Positions 53,391-61,226 of a DNA stretch of 64,000 nt are shown piece after piece. The stretch comes from Crocinitomicaceae bacterium. Lineage in GTDB: Bacteria; Bacteroidota; Bacteroidia; Flavobacteriales_G; Salibacteraceae. The notes beneath the pieces are model-generated. The model saw only the letters and a program-made list of their open reading frames with translations. It searched no databases and was not told the DNA's origin. The number at the start of each line of letters is the position of its first letter. Within the stretch, counting starts at the first letter, position 1. The DNA lies in contig PAVO01000055.1 in the NCBI GenBank assembly GCA_002713215.1, positions 1 to 64,000 on the forward strand, given 5' to 3'. Made by a program: the position numbers and the translations under genes.

Positions 53391-54193
53391 TGCTTCTTAG
53401 TTATGTTTTTTAATTGAGACAATTCTCCCTCCAATCTTTGCAATTCTGGAATATTAAAATCCCGCTCCAAGAGAACAGGAACCGGATTTATTCGCTGCAC
53501 TGTCCAATCAAATAATTCGAATACCGGATCTATAATGTCTTTTCCGTGTGTATCAATTATTAAATCCGATTCAATTTGTTCGTGTCCTGCCATGTGCACG
53601 TAGGCTACCTTTTCCAAGGGTAAAGAATTAATAAACTCTTTGGTATCATAGCCATGATTAAAGGCATTGACATAAACATTGTTAACATCTAAAAGCAATT
53701 TGCAACCGCTTTCATTAACAATGGAACTGACAAACTCAGCTTCTGTCATTTCTGAAGCTACTGCTGTATAATAGCTCACATTTTCAAGTACCAAAGGTCT
53801 TTCCAAAATATCCTGAACCTTATTGATTCTACCTACAATGTGCTTAACTGCGTCTTCTCTAAAGGGAATTGGTAGCAGGTCATATAAATGGGCGTTTTCA
53901 CATTTGCTGTAGGACAAATGCTCGGAATATATATCTACCTGATAATGATCGAGGAATATTCTTAGGTCTTTCAGAAATTCAAAATCCAGTTCTTCCGGGC
54001 TACCAATACTCAACGATAAACCATGGCAAACAAGCGGGTATTTTTCAGTTGCTAAATCAAATTGTTGCTTCCAGTAACCTCCCATCTTCATCCAATTCTC
54101 AGGGGCTACCTCAATAAATTCAGGTAATTCATTCTGAGACTGAATCATGTCTGCTGCTATATCTCTTCTAAACCCTAGTCCTATTCCTTGCAT
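53366..54193 (-). CDS. DUF692/MNIO enzyme, HvfB/BufB-type RiPP maturase
   Basis: The start is taken at the ATG at 54193 (MQGIGLGFRRD); a TTG three codons earlier is less likely. The 275-aa protein is a DUF692 TIM-barrel enzyme of the MNIO class (multinuclear non-haem iron). Conserved residues for the iron cluster are visible: H58 (CHGLSLS), E91-H92 (SEHLS), E137-N138 (LENVS), D169 and N171-N172 (DVNN), H200 and H204 (VHMAGHE), D214 and H216 (DTHG), E243 (LLERDF). MNIO enzymes turn precursor Cys into oxazolone/thioamide or thiooxazole groups with O2. It lies between the precursor gene and the DUF2063 partner. Confidence 0.93.
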   Translation of the reverse strand: MQGIGLGFRRDIAADMIQSQNELPEFIEVAPENWMKMGGYWKQQFDLATEKYPLVCHGLSLSIGSPEELDFEFLKDLRIFLDHYQVDIYSEHLSYSKCENAHLYDLLPIPFREDAVKHIVGRINKVQDILERPLVLENVSYYTAVASEMTEAEFVSSIVNESGCKLLLDVNNVYVNAFNHGYDTKEFINSLPLEKVAYVHMAGHEQIESDLIIDTHGKDIIDPVFELFDWTVQRINPVPVLLERDFNIPELQRLEGELSQLKNITKKHWTPQLQN

Positions 54194-54200
54194 ATTGAGC

Positions 54201-54228
54201 AAAAAAAACCCCGCTAATTGCGAGGTTT
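54201..54228 (-). terminator. intrinsic terminator between precursor and maturase genes
   Basis: On the minus strand AACCTCGC and GCGGGGTT (one mismatch) are followed by eight T. It lies after the precursor stop at 54247 and just before the maturase start at 54193. Partial read-through would give more precursor than enzyme. Confidence 0.8.
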
Positions 54229-54246
54229 AAATCAAATTCGATAATT

Positions 54247-54633
54247 CTAGTGTTCTCCACATTTACCTTCTCCGCACTTACCTTCTCCACATTTGTGTTC
54301 GGTAGCTTTTCCTTCAGTAGCTTTTTCTTCTTTCTTTTCAGCTTTCTTATCTTCTTTTGCTTCAGATTTTTTTTCTTCCGCCTTTTCAGCTTTTCCTTCA
54401 CCACATTTGGCTTCGCCGTCTTTTCCTTCTCCGCATTTAAGCTCAACTTCTGAGTTGCTTACAAATCCCGAAGGTGACTCAGTCAATAATTGACTTCTTA
54501 ACTCACCGGCAGTACCTAAATCGTTTACTTCAAATAGATCTACTCCATTTGCGTTTGCTCCAGCTGCAGATATTGCTAAGGCCCCTGTAGCTAATGCTGC
54601 TAATTTTTTTGAAATTCTTTTATCCTTCTCCAT
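54247..54633 (-). CDS. Cys-rich EGKCG-repeat RiPP precursor (HvfA/BufA-like)
   Basis: A 128-aa precursor with an N-terminal export signal (about 1-28, a KKLAALATGALAISAAGANA run). The acidic leader-like part has LFEVNDLGTAGELRSQLL. Five Cys lie in CGEG/CGEH motifs in two blocks: C67 and C77 (KCGEG...KCGEG), then after a Lys/Glu-rich spacer of about 35 residues C115, C120 and C125 (KCGEGKCGEGKCGEH). Known HvfA/bufferin precursors have EGKCG repeats near the C-terminus that DUF692 enzymes modify to metal-binding groups. It is followed by the DUF692 gene (past a terminator) and the DUF2063 gene, so the assignment is firm; the split core and charged spacer are unusual. Confidence 0.88.
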   Translation of the reverse strand: MEKDKRISKKLAALATGALAISAAGANANGVDLFEVNDLGTAGELRSQLLTESPSGFVSNSEVELKCGEGKDGEAKCGEGKAEKAEEKKSEAKEDKKAEKKEEKATEGKATEHKCGEGKCGEGKCGEH

Positions 54634-54661
54634 AATTAATAGTTTTCAATACTTAATTAAT

Positions 54662-54687
54662 CAAAGTACCAGAAATACCCTGACAAT
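54662..54687 (-). promoter_or_regulatory. probable promoter of the RiPP precursor gene
   Basis: On the minus strand a TTGTCA element (about 54681-54686) is followed 18 nt later by TACTTTG (54662-54668), one base short of TAnnTTTG. It lies about 28 nt before the ATG at 54633. Confidence 0.45.
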
Positions 54688-54747
54688 AATTGTCTCTAAA
54701 AATACATAATATTATTCTACAAATGCAAGTTATCGAAAGCTAATGAG

Positions 54748-55500
54748 TTATTGGTTGGTGCGCTGGCACTCCATAATACTCTTAACAATGTCATAATCAG
54801 TTGATCGATAGACATAGTCATCTTCCAAAGGGCAGTTCTTCATAAAGGCCTCAGCCTCCTCATCGCTGGTAATACCGGTTACCTTTTTTACCACTTCAAT
54901 GTTGTACCTCTCCCTTATTACCTGTTCGCGGTGATCTTGCTCTTTGGCTTTACCATGCCTCTTTTTTTCCTTGGCCTCTTTGCTAAACTTGTTATACAAA
55001 AACGTTATGGGCGATCCCAGAGGCACGTGAGCATTTAAATCTGTTTCAACATCTTCTAATTTCTCGGGCCCATCATAGGTAAATACTTCCTGGGGTTTCG
55101 ATTCAATGTCCTTGTTCGCAAATTCATCTGCAAACTCTTCCTTACTCCTAAAGGTTGAAACAGTGGCAGGGTCAAGTACGATGACTTCCTTTTTCATGTA
55201 GATGGTTATTTCGATTGCATCTGGCAGCAATAGTGAGCCCGTATAAATAAATTTATCCTTGTATCCGACGTATGAAAGTCTAATTGTATCTCCATGCTCG
55301 AAAGGCATTAAAAAAGTACCATCGGAATATGAATTGGTTGCATTTAAGGTGTTTAGGTTAACGATGTGCGCACCGATAAGGGCCGAAGAATCGGAATGAC
55401 TCAAAATCTTCGCAGAGAGTAATTTAATCTGGGCACTAACTTCCATATTGAAGCCACTAAATACCAGAACCAATAACGCCAGAAAAAGCCTCTTTAACAT
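54748..55500 (-). CDS. secreted protein with CarboxypepD_reg-like domain
   Basis: A 250-aa exported protein (signal peptide about 1-24). Residues about 25-110 form a carboxypeptidase-regulatory-like beta sandwich (SALIGAHIVNLNTLNATNSYSDGTFLM, then DTIRLSYVGYKDK), as in TonB-dependent receptor N-termini and other surface proteins. The C-terminal 140 residues are acidic, charged and probably helical. No TonB box or barrel is present. The ATG start is 4 nt after a TACCTTTG box. It lies upstream of the RiPP precursor with a 114-bp gap, so a shared function is unproven. Confidence 0.75.
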   Translation of the reverse strand: MLKRLFLALLVLVFSGFNMEVSAQIKLLSAKILSHSDSSALIGAHIVNLNTLNATNSYSDGTFLMPFEHGDTIRLSYVGYKDKFIYTGSLLLPDAIEITIYMKKEVIVLDPATVSTFRSKEEFADEFANKDIESKPQEVFTYDGPEKLEDVETDLNAHVPLGSPITFLYNKFSKEAKEKKRHGKAKEQDHREQVIRERYNIEVVKKVTGITSDEEAEAFMKNCPLEDDYVYRSTDYDIVKSIMECQRTNQ

Positions 55501-55504
55501 GAAA

Positions 55505-55512
55505 CAAAGGTA
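55505..55512 (-). promoter_or_regulatory. -7 box 4 nt before the CarboxypepD_reg-like gene
   Basis: TACCTTTG on the minus strand, then TTTC, then ATG. The spacing and TTTC spacer are the same as at the T9SS plug gene. Confidence 0.5.
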
Positions 55513-55550
55513 AGGAGATTTGACATGGAAACGCTTGGAATTATATTGGA

Positions 55551-57653
55551 TTATTGATTAAGGATATCTATGGCATCCTCAGAAGGAATGGTCTTTCCAT
55601 CGTATTCACCAGCAATAAATGCATCTGGAATTCCATTTGATTGCAGCTGATTTTTAAATGCTTCTGCTTCTTCCATAGTTGCAAAATCACCTACGAAATA
55701 GCGTGTTAATCCATCCAGGCCTTTTTCGCTTTTCACATCGCCAAGTTTTACAAACTTATTGAAGTCTTCCATTGGAATGGCCTCTTGATAAGAGCCCAAC
55801 TGAACCTTGAATCTTACTTTGGATTTATCTCTGGAAGAACCAGAACCACTTGGTGAAACATTTGCCGGTGGTATTTTAACATCTGATCCAGCGGAAGGTA
55901 CATTCGCTCCTTCTTCATCAAATGCTTTAATCATACAGTCTCCATATCCAGCATTTTTCAAGTCTTTTCTCGCATTCGCAGCTTCATCGTATGATTTGTA
56001 ATTTCCAGCGTAGTATCGGGTAATACCATCCGCGTTTTTAACCCCTACTACTTCCATTCCTTTGAAATATTTAGGGTCAGGCTTATTTCTAAATGCTCCT
56101 ACCTGTACCCTAAAAACAGTACCCGGTTTGGATTCATACCCAGGACCACTTGCGTCTCCAACAAACACCCCTTTAATATCTGCATTGACCACCTTACCTG
56201 TGGCCGTCTCTTCCACAATGGCCCGCGTTGCTATCCCCTTCGATTTAAGTTCTTTATCTGCAGCAATAGCTTCGTCAATGCTTTTGTAATCACCAACTAA
56301 TAAAGCCTGCTCGTCACCATCTTTAACCGTTTTCAATTCCCCTTCATCAATCAGGTTCTGAGCTTGCTCATTTGTTAATGAATCAGCTGCTACCTGAACA
56401 CTGTATTTTTTACGCTCCGCCCTTCTTGAAGGCAATTCGCTGGTGTAGATCGTATCTTCATAATAAGCAAAGACACCGTTGGAATCCAAGAACCGCAGGT
56501 AAATTCTCTCCAACTGTTCATCGGTAAGCGCAATTCCATTTGAATCTACTACCGCACTGGAATCAGTACCCAATTCCTTATCGCGATAGTCTGGAACACC
56601 ATCGTTATCTTCATCAAAAGGACATCCCTTTTCATCAACTTCAACTCCATGTGGGGTTTTCGGGCATTCGTCATCCAAGTCCCTTACTCCGTCAAAATCG
56701 GTATCACCTGTTGTCATAGCCGCTAATTCGGCATTAGAAATTCCATCGGTTTCTCCTGTATCGATCGACCCACTTCTTTTGGATAAGTCAAAGCTTAAAC
56801 CCAAATGGGTATACAGCAGTGCATCATTTTGGCTATTTCCTTCATAAATTCCCTTAGCGTCAGAAGATACACCATCAAGTTTATCGGTAAGTAAAAACAT
56901 ATAGGTAGCACCCAGCTTTACGTGCATTCTGTGCGACAAACGCATATTAACTCCTGCTCCAACAGGAATAGCAAAGCTGAATTTCTCGTAATAACCTGCA
57001 CCTGAAACATTACTTCTCCTAAAGTCCGTTTCATACTCATAATCCCTGTTTAATTCCTTAGCCGTATTTAAATTTTCAGGTGTTTCTTCCCTGTCTCTGA
57101 TTCGACCATCACTCCAGTAGTGATATTGACTTCCATTGACATCATACAAATCGGTTTTTGAGTTAAAAATCATAGCATCAAAACCTGCATGGATATATGG
57201 GTCAAGTACTCTTTTCTCACTCAAAAAGTGGTTGAAATTATAACTTATAGCCAAGCCAAAATTGGTTATCTGAGACTGAAAATTTCTGTTTTTATCTACG
57301 TCCCTTTCATTGGCAGAAGCTTTTCCGTAAAGTGCCTTAAACGTAATATAAAAGCTACGCTTAAGTGGAAAGCTGGCACTGAAGTCCATGGCCAAATTGG
57401 AAGTAAATACGGTGTTTGCGTTGTGTCCTGTTGAAATATCCCCAAAATAGGTTAACATTCCCCCATTAAGCCCAATAATTGGCCTAAAATCACTTACTTC
57501 TTCATCATCGGACGAACTTGAAACATTCTCATCAACAAATTCGTCATTTGCTTCGGATGAAGAGTCAGCGGGCTGTTCCTGTCCATAAATTGACAGGAAA
57601 GGTGCAAATACAATTGCAATTCCAATGAAAAATCTCTTTATCATATAGCCCAA
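55551..57653 (-). CDS. outer-membrane protein with thrombospondin type 3 repeats and SPOR domains
   Basis: A 700-aa exported protein. The signal peptide spans about 1-24. Residues about 50-295 form a beta-barrel-like region (IIGLNGGMLTYFGDIST, KLGATYMFLL). About 312-358 is a thrombospondin type 3-like Ca-binding stretch (DTDFDGVRDLDDECPKTPHG, DEDNDGVPD). From about 385 onward come three or four SPOR domains (KYSVQVAADSL, FRVQVGAFRNK, FKVQLGSYQEA). SPOR domains bind denuded glycan in the septal cell wall. The protein likely bridges outer membrane and peptidoglycan. Confidence 0.85.
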   Translation of the reverse strand: MGYMIKRFFIGIAIVFAPFLSIYGQEQPADSSSEANDEFVDENVSSSSDDEEVSDFRPIIGLNGGMLTYFGDISTGHNANTVFTSNLAMDFSASFPLKRSFYITFKALYGKASANERDVDKNRNFQSQITNFGLAISYNFNHFLSEKRVLDPYIHAGFDAMIFNSKTDLYDVNGSQYHYWSDGRIRDREETPENLNTAKELNRDYEYETDFRRSNVSGAGYYEKFSFAIPVGAGVNMRLSHRMHVKLGATYMFLLTDKLDGVSSDAKGIYEGNSQNDALLYTHLGLSFDLSKRSGSIDTGETDGISNAELAAMTTGDTDFDGVRDLDDECPKTPHGVEVDEKGCPFDEDNDGVPDYRDKELGTDSSAVVDSNGIALTDEQLERIYLRFLDSNGVFAYYEDTIYTSELPSRRAERKKYSVQVAADSLTNEQAQNLIDEGELKTVKDGDEQALLVGDYKSIDEAIAADKELKSKGIATRAIVEETATGKVVNADIKGVFVGDASGPGYESKPGTVFRVQVGAFRNKPDPKYFKGMEVVGVKNADGITRYYAGNYKSYDEAANARKDLKNAGYGDCMIKAFDEEGANVPSAGSDVKIPPANVSPSGSGSSRDKSKVRFKVQLGSYQEAIPMEDFNKFVKLGDVKSEKGLDGLTRYFVGDFATMEEAEAFKNQLQSNGIPDAFIAGEYDGKTIPSEDAIDILNQ

Positions 57654-57724
57654 TTACGGCTTATTAATCCTCAGTTGTAAGCGTCTAAAGTAAGCAAATA
57701 TCTGTATTTTCTACCTTTAAAATG

Positions 57725-59359
57725 CTACTTATACCATTTTTGGTTAGAAATCATTAAGGCTTCCTGGACTGTTATCCTAGTTCCCGAGTTGTATGCGGTT
57801 ACAAACGGGCCATCAAATTTATGGTCAGCAGCATTTATCGTTTCCCTGGAATCACGAGCATCTTTATATACGGAATATGAGCCGGTTGTATACTTCACCC
57901 ATCCCTGATGGTTTTCAATATTAAATTCGGTTTCAAAGTTGTGTCGAACTTTAAAATACTTGGGATTAACTACATTTTTACCAGCGGCAATTTGTACCCG
58001 ATATCTTACCCCGGTTGCCACAGTTTGTGTTTTACTCTCTACGGGATCAGCTTTCTCCTCTTTTTGAGCAACAACTGCTGCTGGTTCCTCTTTCTGTGTG
58101 TCGCCAGTAGCTTTAGCAGAGGCGCTCCGCGTGTCGCCAGTAGCTTCAGCGGAGGCGCTGGGTTCTACTGAAACAGGCTCTTCTTCAATTACTTCTTCCT
58201 CCACAACGTTATCATTGGCATCTACTGCTGGTTCAACCTGGGCAATTTCATCTGTATTGGTGTCTTCTATTGGATCACTCACCGGTTCATTTGGCTCTTC
58301 GTCTTTTGTAGATCCTTCAACTACAGCAACCTCATCAGGTTCTTCCTCTGTTTTTTTAACTGGGTCAACTATTACTGGTGCAACTACGGCAATTTTTTCC
58401 TCACCCGTTACAGGAGGGGCTTGATTAGCAGATTTTGAATTATCGGTTGATGTCTCCTGCTCTACGTCACTTTCTTCTTTTTTACTCTCTACAGGATCTT
58501 CTTTGGTTGATGTGGCAGCTGCAATAAGAGGTTGAGCATCTCCAAAATTGATATCTACCTTTTTTGAAACATCGTTTTCAAGGTAAGAAAAATCACCGGT
58601 AATGGACCTAATGTCCTTATCATTTGCATTGCTTAAATCCACAAAATAAGTAACCACATATGTCTCTTTCCTAGGCATTGCCATCCATACGTATTTAACC
58701 TTGTTCTTGATGCTACTAAATACTGCGTTTTCAAATTCACCCTTCTCTATCTTGGCTCCTAACGGAACAAATTCCTGAATTTTCCCAAAACCATCCAATC
58801 CGGTTTGGTTAACGGTTATTTCTATTTTATGAATGTTTTCTTTTGAACTTACTACCTTTCTGGTAACATTAACAACAGCATCTACCTGCAGCGCCTTGGC
58901 TGCTTTCTTATTTGCTAACGATTCACCCCCTACAACAACTTGTTTCTTAAAAACAGAGTACAGTCTTTTTTCATTGTTATCTAAATAAGAAAATTTACCT
59001 CCAAATTCCAGTATACCGCTTGCCGATTCAAGCACCTTGACCTTGTACTTTAATATTACCTCACCTGTCTCCGGAAAATTAACCCAAAGGATTTTTATTT
59101 GACCATTATCTGCAGTAAACGTAGCATCACCAATTTGGACTGCCGACGCTTCAGTACCTGCGGGAAGAACATCGACATATTTTGCAAAACCCTTGACCTT
59201 ACCACCGGTAATTTTAACTTCAACGATAAATTCACTTCCTGCTTCGGCGTTTCCCGGAGCCATTATTTCAACTTTCAATTCCTCAGTCTTTACTTCGGTT
59301 GTATTGAATAAAAACATGAACGGAAAAACACTGGCAATAAGGAATAAATATCGCAACAT
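57725..59359 (-). CDS. exported protein with acidic linker and SPOR-like C-terminus
   Basis: A 544-aa protein with a signal peptide (about 1-20). Residues about 25-270 form two similar Ig-like/DUF11-like beta units (GFAKYVDVLPAGTEA, GFGKIQEFVPLGAKI), each about 120 residues long. About 280-440 is an acidic Glu/Val/Pro-rich linker holding an 11-residue repeat (SASAEATGDTR, SASAKATGDTQ). The C-terminus (about 452-544) is SPOR-like (RYRVQIAAGKNVVNP, then KYTTGSYSVYKDAR). It lies directly upstream of the other SPOR gene on the same strand and may share its envelope role. Confidence 0.75.
   Translation of the reverse strand: MLRYLFLIASVFPFMFLFNTTEVKTEELKVEIMAPGNAEAGSEFIVEVKITGGKVKGFAKYVDVLPAGTEASAVQIGDATFTADNGQIKILWVNFPETGEVILKYKVKVLESASGILEFGGKFSYLDNNEKRLYSVFKKQVVVGGESLANKKAAKALQVDAVVNVTRKVVSSKENIHKIEITVNQTGLDGFGKIQEFVPLGAKIEKGEFENAVFSSIKNKVKYVWMAMPRKETYVVTYFVDLSNANDKDIRSITGDFSYLENDVSKKVDINFGDAQPLIAAATSTKEDPVESKKEESDVEQETSTDNSKSANQAPPVTGEEKIAVVAPVIVDPVKKTEEEPDEVAVVEGSTKDEEPNEPVSDPIEDTNTDEIAQVEPAVDANDNVVEEEVIEEEPVSVEPSASAEATGDTRSASAKATGDTQKEEPAAVVAQKEEKADPVESKTQTVATGVRYRVQIAAGKNVVNPKYFKVRHNFETEFNIENHQGWVKYTTGSYSVYKDARDSRETINAADHKFDGPFVTAYNSGTRITVQEALMISNQKWYK
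58098..58159. repeat. tandem 33-bp-period repeat inside the 57725-59359 gene
   Basis: Two copies start GTGTCGCCAGTAGCTT (58098-58126 and 58131-58159), with 27 of 29 bases identical. The local base content is more GC-rich than the flanks. They encode two 11-residue repeats in the acidic linker. Confidence 0.7.
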
Positions 59360-59591
59360 ACCTAAGGCATTGAATTATAGATAAACAAATCTATCTTTCA
59401 GCATAGCCGTTTATAAGGGGCATGGGTTGCTATTGCAAACAGAAGCATGTGAATAAGGCTGCTTTAGTTTAACTAAGTGACTGTATATTACTACATTACA
59501 GGTACTTATAATAACCTGACTATAAAGTCGGATTCTGAGCCCAAGCAAAGACTCATTTTAAATTTAAGATATTGATTTAGTATGACTTAAT

Positions 59592-60296
59592 CTAGAAATT
59601 GGGTCGTAACAAGTATTTGGTATAAAACTCAATGATACACTGAACGGCTTCTTCAGAGGAATCTACAACCCGAAATAATTCCAGGTCTTTTTCGCTAATA
59701 TTTTCTTCGTTTAACATGGTGGTTTTTACCCAATCCAACAATCCTTCCCAAAAAGACTTACCTACCAATACAATTGGAAAACGTCCAATTTTTTGTGTTT
59801 GTATTAAAGTTAAAGACTCAAAAAATTCATCCAGGGTTCCAAAACCACCAGGCATTACAATAAAACCTTGAGCATACTTTACGAACATCAGTTTCCTTAT
59901 AAAGAAGTAATCAAAGGTTATCAATTTGTCGTCATCGATATATGGGTTGTTGTGTTGTTCAAATGGTAAATCGATATTCAACCCAACTGATTTTCCACCA
60001 CCCAGGCTAGCCCCTTTATTAGCGGCTTCCATTATTCCGGGACCCCCTCCGGAAATAATCCCAAAACCTTCTTCAGTCAATCTTTTTCCAATGTCGACTG
60101 TCATTTGGTAATACTTATGATCTGGACTTGTTCTTGCCGAGCCAAATATGGATACGCAGGGACCTATTTTAGACAATTTCTCAAAACCATCAACAAATTC
60201 TGACATGATCTTAAATATCTGCCAGGAATCATTGGTTTTAATTTCATTCCAATCTTTCTCCTTGAATGCCTTTTTTACTCTCTCGTCATTTACCAT
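59592..60296 (-). CDS. LOG family (TIGR00730) Rossmann-fold protein
   Basis: A 234-aa protein of the LOG/lysine-decarboxylase-like family. The two hallmarks are GGGPGIMEAANKGA and PGGFGTLDEF. LOG proteins hydrolyse nucleoside 5'-monophosphates (in plants, cytokinin ribotides) to release the base; older annotation as lysine decarboxylase is incorrect for this group. The N-terminal 35 residues are a short helical extension. It has no operon partner and lies divergent from the DUF2807 lipoprotein gene. Confidence 0.9.
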   Translation of the reverse strand: MVNDERVKKAFKEKDWNEIKTNDSWQIFKIMSEFVDGFEKLSKIGPCVSIFGSARTSPDHKYYQMTVDIGKRLTEEGFGIISGGGPGIMEAANKGASLGGGKSVGLNIDLPFEQHNNPYIDDDKLITFDYFFIRKLMFVKYAQGFIVMPGGFGTLDEFFESLTLIQTQKIGRFPIVLVGKSFWEGLLDWVKTTMLNEENISEKDLELFRVVDSSEEAVQCIIEFYTKYLLRPNF

Positions 60297-60395
60297 AGCC
60301 TAAGTAATAATTCTTTTGCAATAATAATTCATTGAAATTAGCATTAGTTTGTTTGAAATAATCCTGTTGATTGAATTATTAGAAGAAACGTTAAA

Positions 60396-60403
60396 TATAT
60401 TTG
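60396..60403 (+). promoter_or_regulatory. -7 promoter box for the DUF2807 lipoprotein gene
   Basis: TATATTTG fits TAnnTTTG and lies 20 bp before the ATG at 60423. A TTG lies about 22 bp upstream as a possible -33 element. Confidence 0.55.
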
Positions 60404-60422
60404 CGCATATCGTAGACTCTGT

Positions 60423-61157
60423 ATGAGAACCTGGTACTATTTTCTTTTTATTTTACTCCTAACCTCGTTTTCAGGTTGCCAAAAAAACCCTTGGGATGAA
60501 TGTGACCTTGGAGAAGGCGGTAGTTTCGAAGAAATCCGGTATTTTGAGAATTTTCAAACGTTTAAGCTTGATATTCCAGGACAAGTAATCATCACTCCTG
60601 ACACCTTACTCAAAAGCAGTAAAATAGTAATTATAGGACAGAAAAATGTTATTAAGCAAATAACAACGAGTATCAACAACGGAACAGTTAGTGTCTCTTT
60701 TAACCAATGTTTTAAGAATCATGATGACATTGAATTTCACATATATACTCCGTTCTTAAGAAAAATTGTGATTAACACAGCGTCAAGGGTAACTTCCACC
60801 CGCGCTATTTACGGAGAAGATTTTACACTTGAGCTTAACAGCGGTTCTGCAGTTGAAATCAGTTGCAACCTCGATTCAATAACAACCTTTGTAAACAATT
60901 CATCTACCGTAAGTGTTGCTGGTTATGCCAGCAGACAAATGGTCTACCATAAATCTTCCGGTAGATATGAGGCCAAGGAGTTAATCTCCGACTCGGTAAT
61001 TGTTGATGTATCAGGCGCCGGATATGCAGGTGTATATGCTGTTGGGCATTTTATTGCAGACCTTAGTGGAAGTGGAACCATTGAATTTTCCGGCGAGGAT
61101 ACCTTGCATGTAACTACCAACATTTCAGGTAGTGGTCAAATTACCGATTTAAGGTAA
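60423..61157 (+). CDS. DUF2807 (head GIN-type) lipoprotein
   Basis: A 244-aa predicted lipoprotein. The hydrophobic N-terminus ends in FSGC, a lipobox at Cys19. The rest matches DUF2807 (GIN domain): an R-F-x-x-F-Q-T-F-K start, repeated beta-helix-like strands (LNSGSAVEISCNL, VSGAGYAGVY, LSGSGTIEFSG, NISGSGQI), each rung with Gly/Ser turns. Function is unknown; an adhesion role has been suggested for the family. It is preceded by a good promoter box and followed 69 bp later by purK, which has its own box. Confidence 0.85.
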   Translation: MRTWYYFLFILLLTSFSGCQKNPWDECDLGEGGSFEEIRYFENFQTFKLDIPGQVIITPDTLLKSSKIVIIGQKNVIKQITTSINNGTVSVSFNQCFKNHDDIEFHIYTPFLRKIVINTASRVTSTRAIYGEDFTLELNSGSAVEISCNLDSITTFVNNSSTVSVAGYASRQMVYHKSSGRYEAKELISDSVIVDVSGAGYAGVYAVGHFIADLSGSGTIEFSGEDTLHVTTNISGSGQITDLR

Positions 61158-61200
61158 ACATTAATAAGTCTTATTAGTTACCGAATGTGATCGCTTGAAT

Positions 61201-61208
61201 TATTTTTG
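61201..61208 (+). promoter_or_regulatory. -7 promoter box for purK
   Basis: TATTTTTG fits TAnnTTTG and lies 19 bp before the ATG at 61227. Confidence 0.5.
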
Positions 61209-61226
61209 GCGGCCTAATTCAGTGGT

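Noticed and set aside
54168-54493. Several overlapping frames in and around the RiPP precursor (for example 54168-54446 minus, 54250-54453 plus, 54293-54493 plus).
   Set aside because: They are shadows of the repetitive Lys/Glu codons of the precursor. Only the 54247-54633 frame has a signal, regular CGEG motifs and correct placement before the maturase.
59592-60296. Annotation of the LOG-family protein as lysine decarboxylase.
   Set aside because: The GGGPGIMEA and PGGFGTLDE motifs define phosphoribohydrolase-type LOG proteins, with no PLP site.
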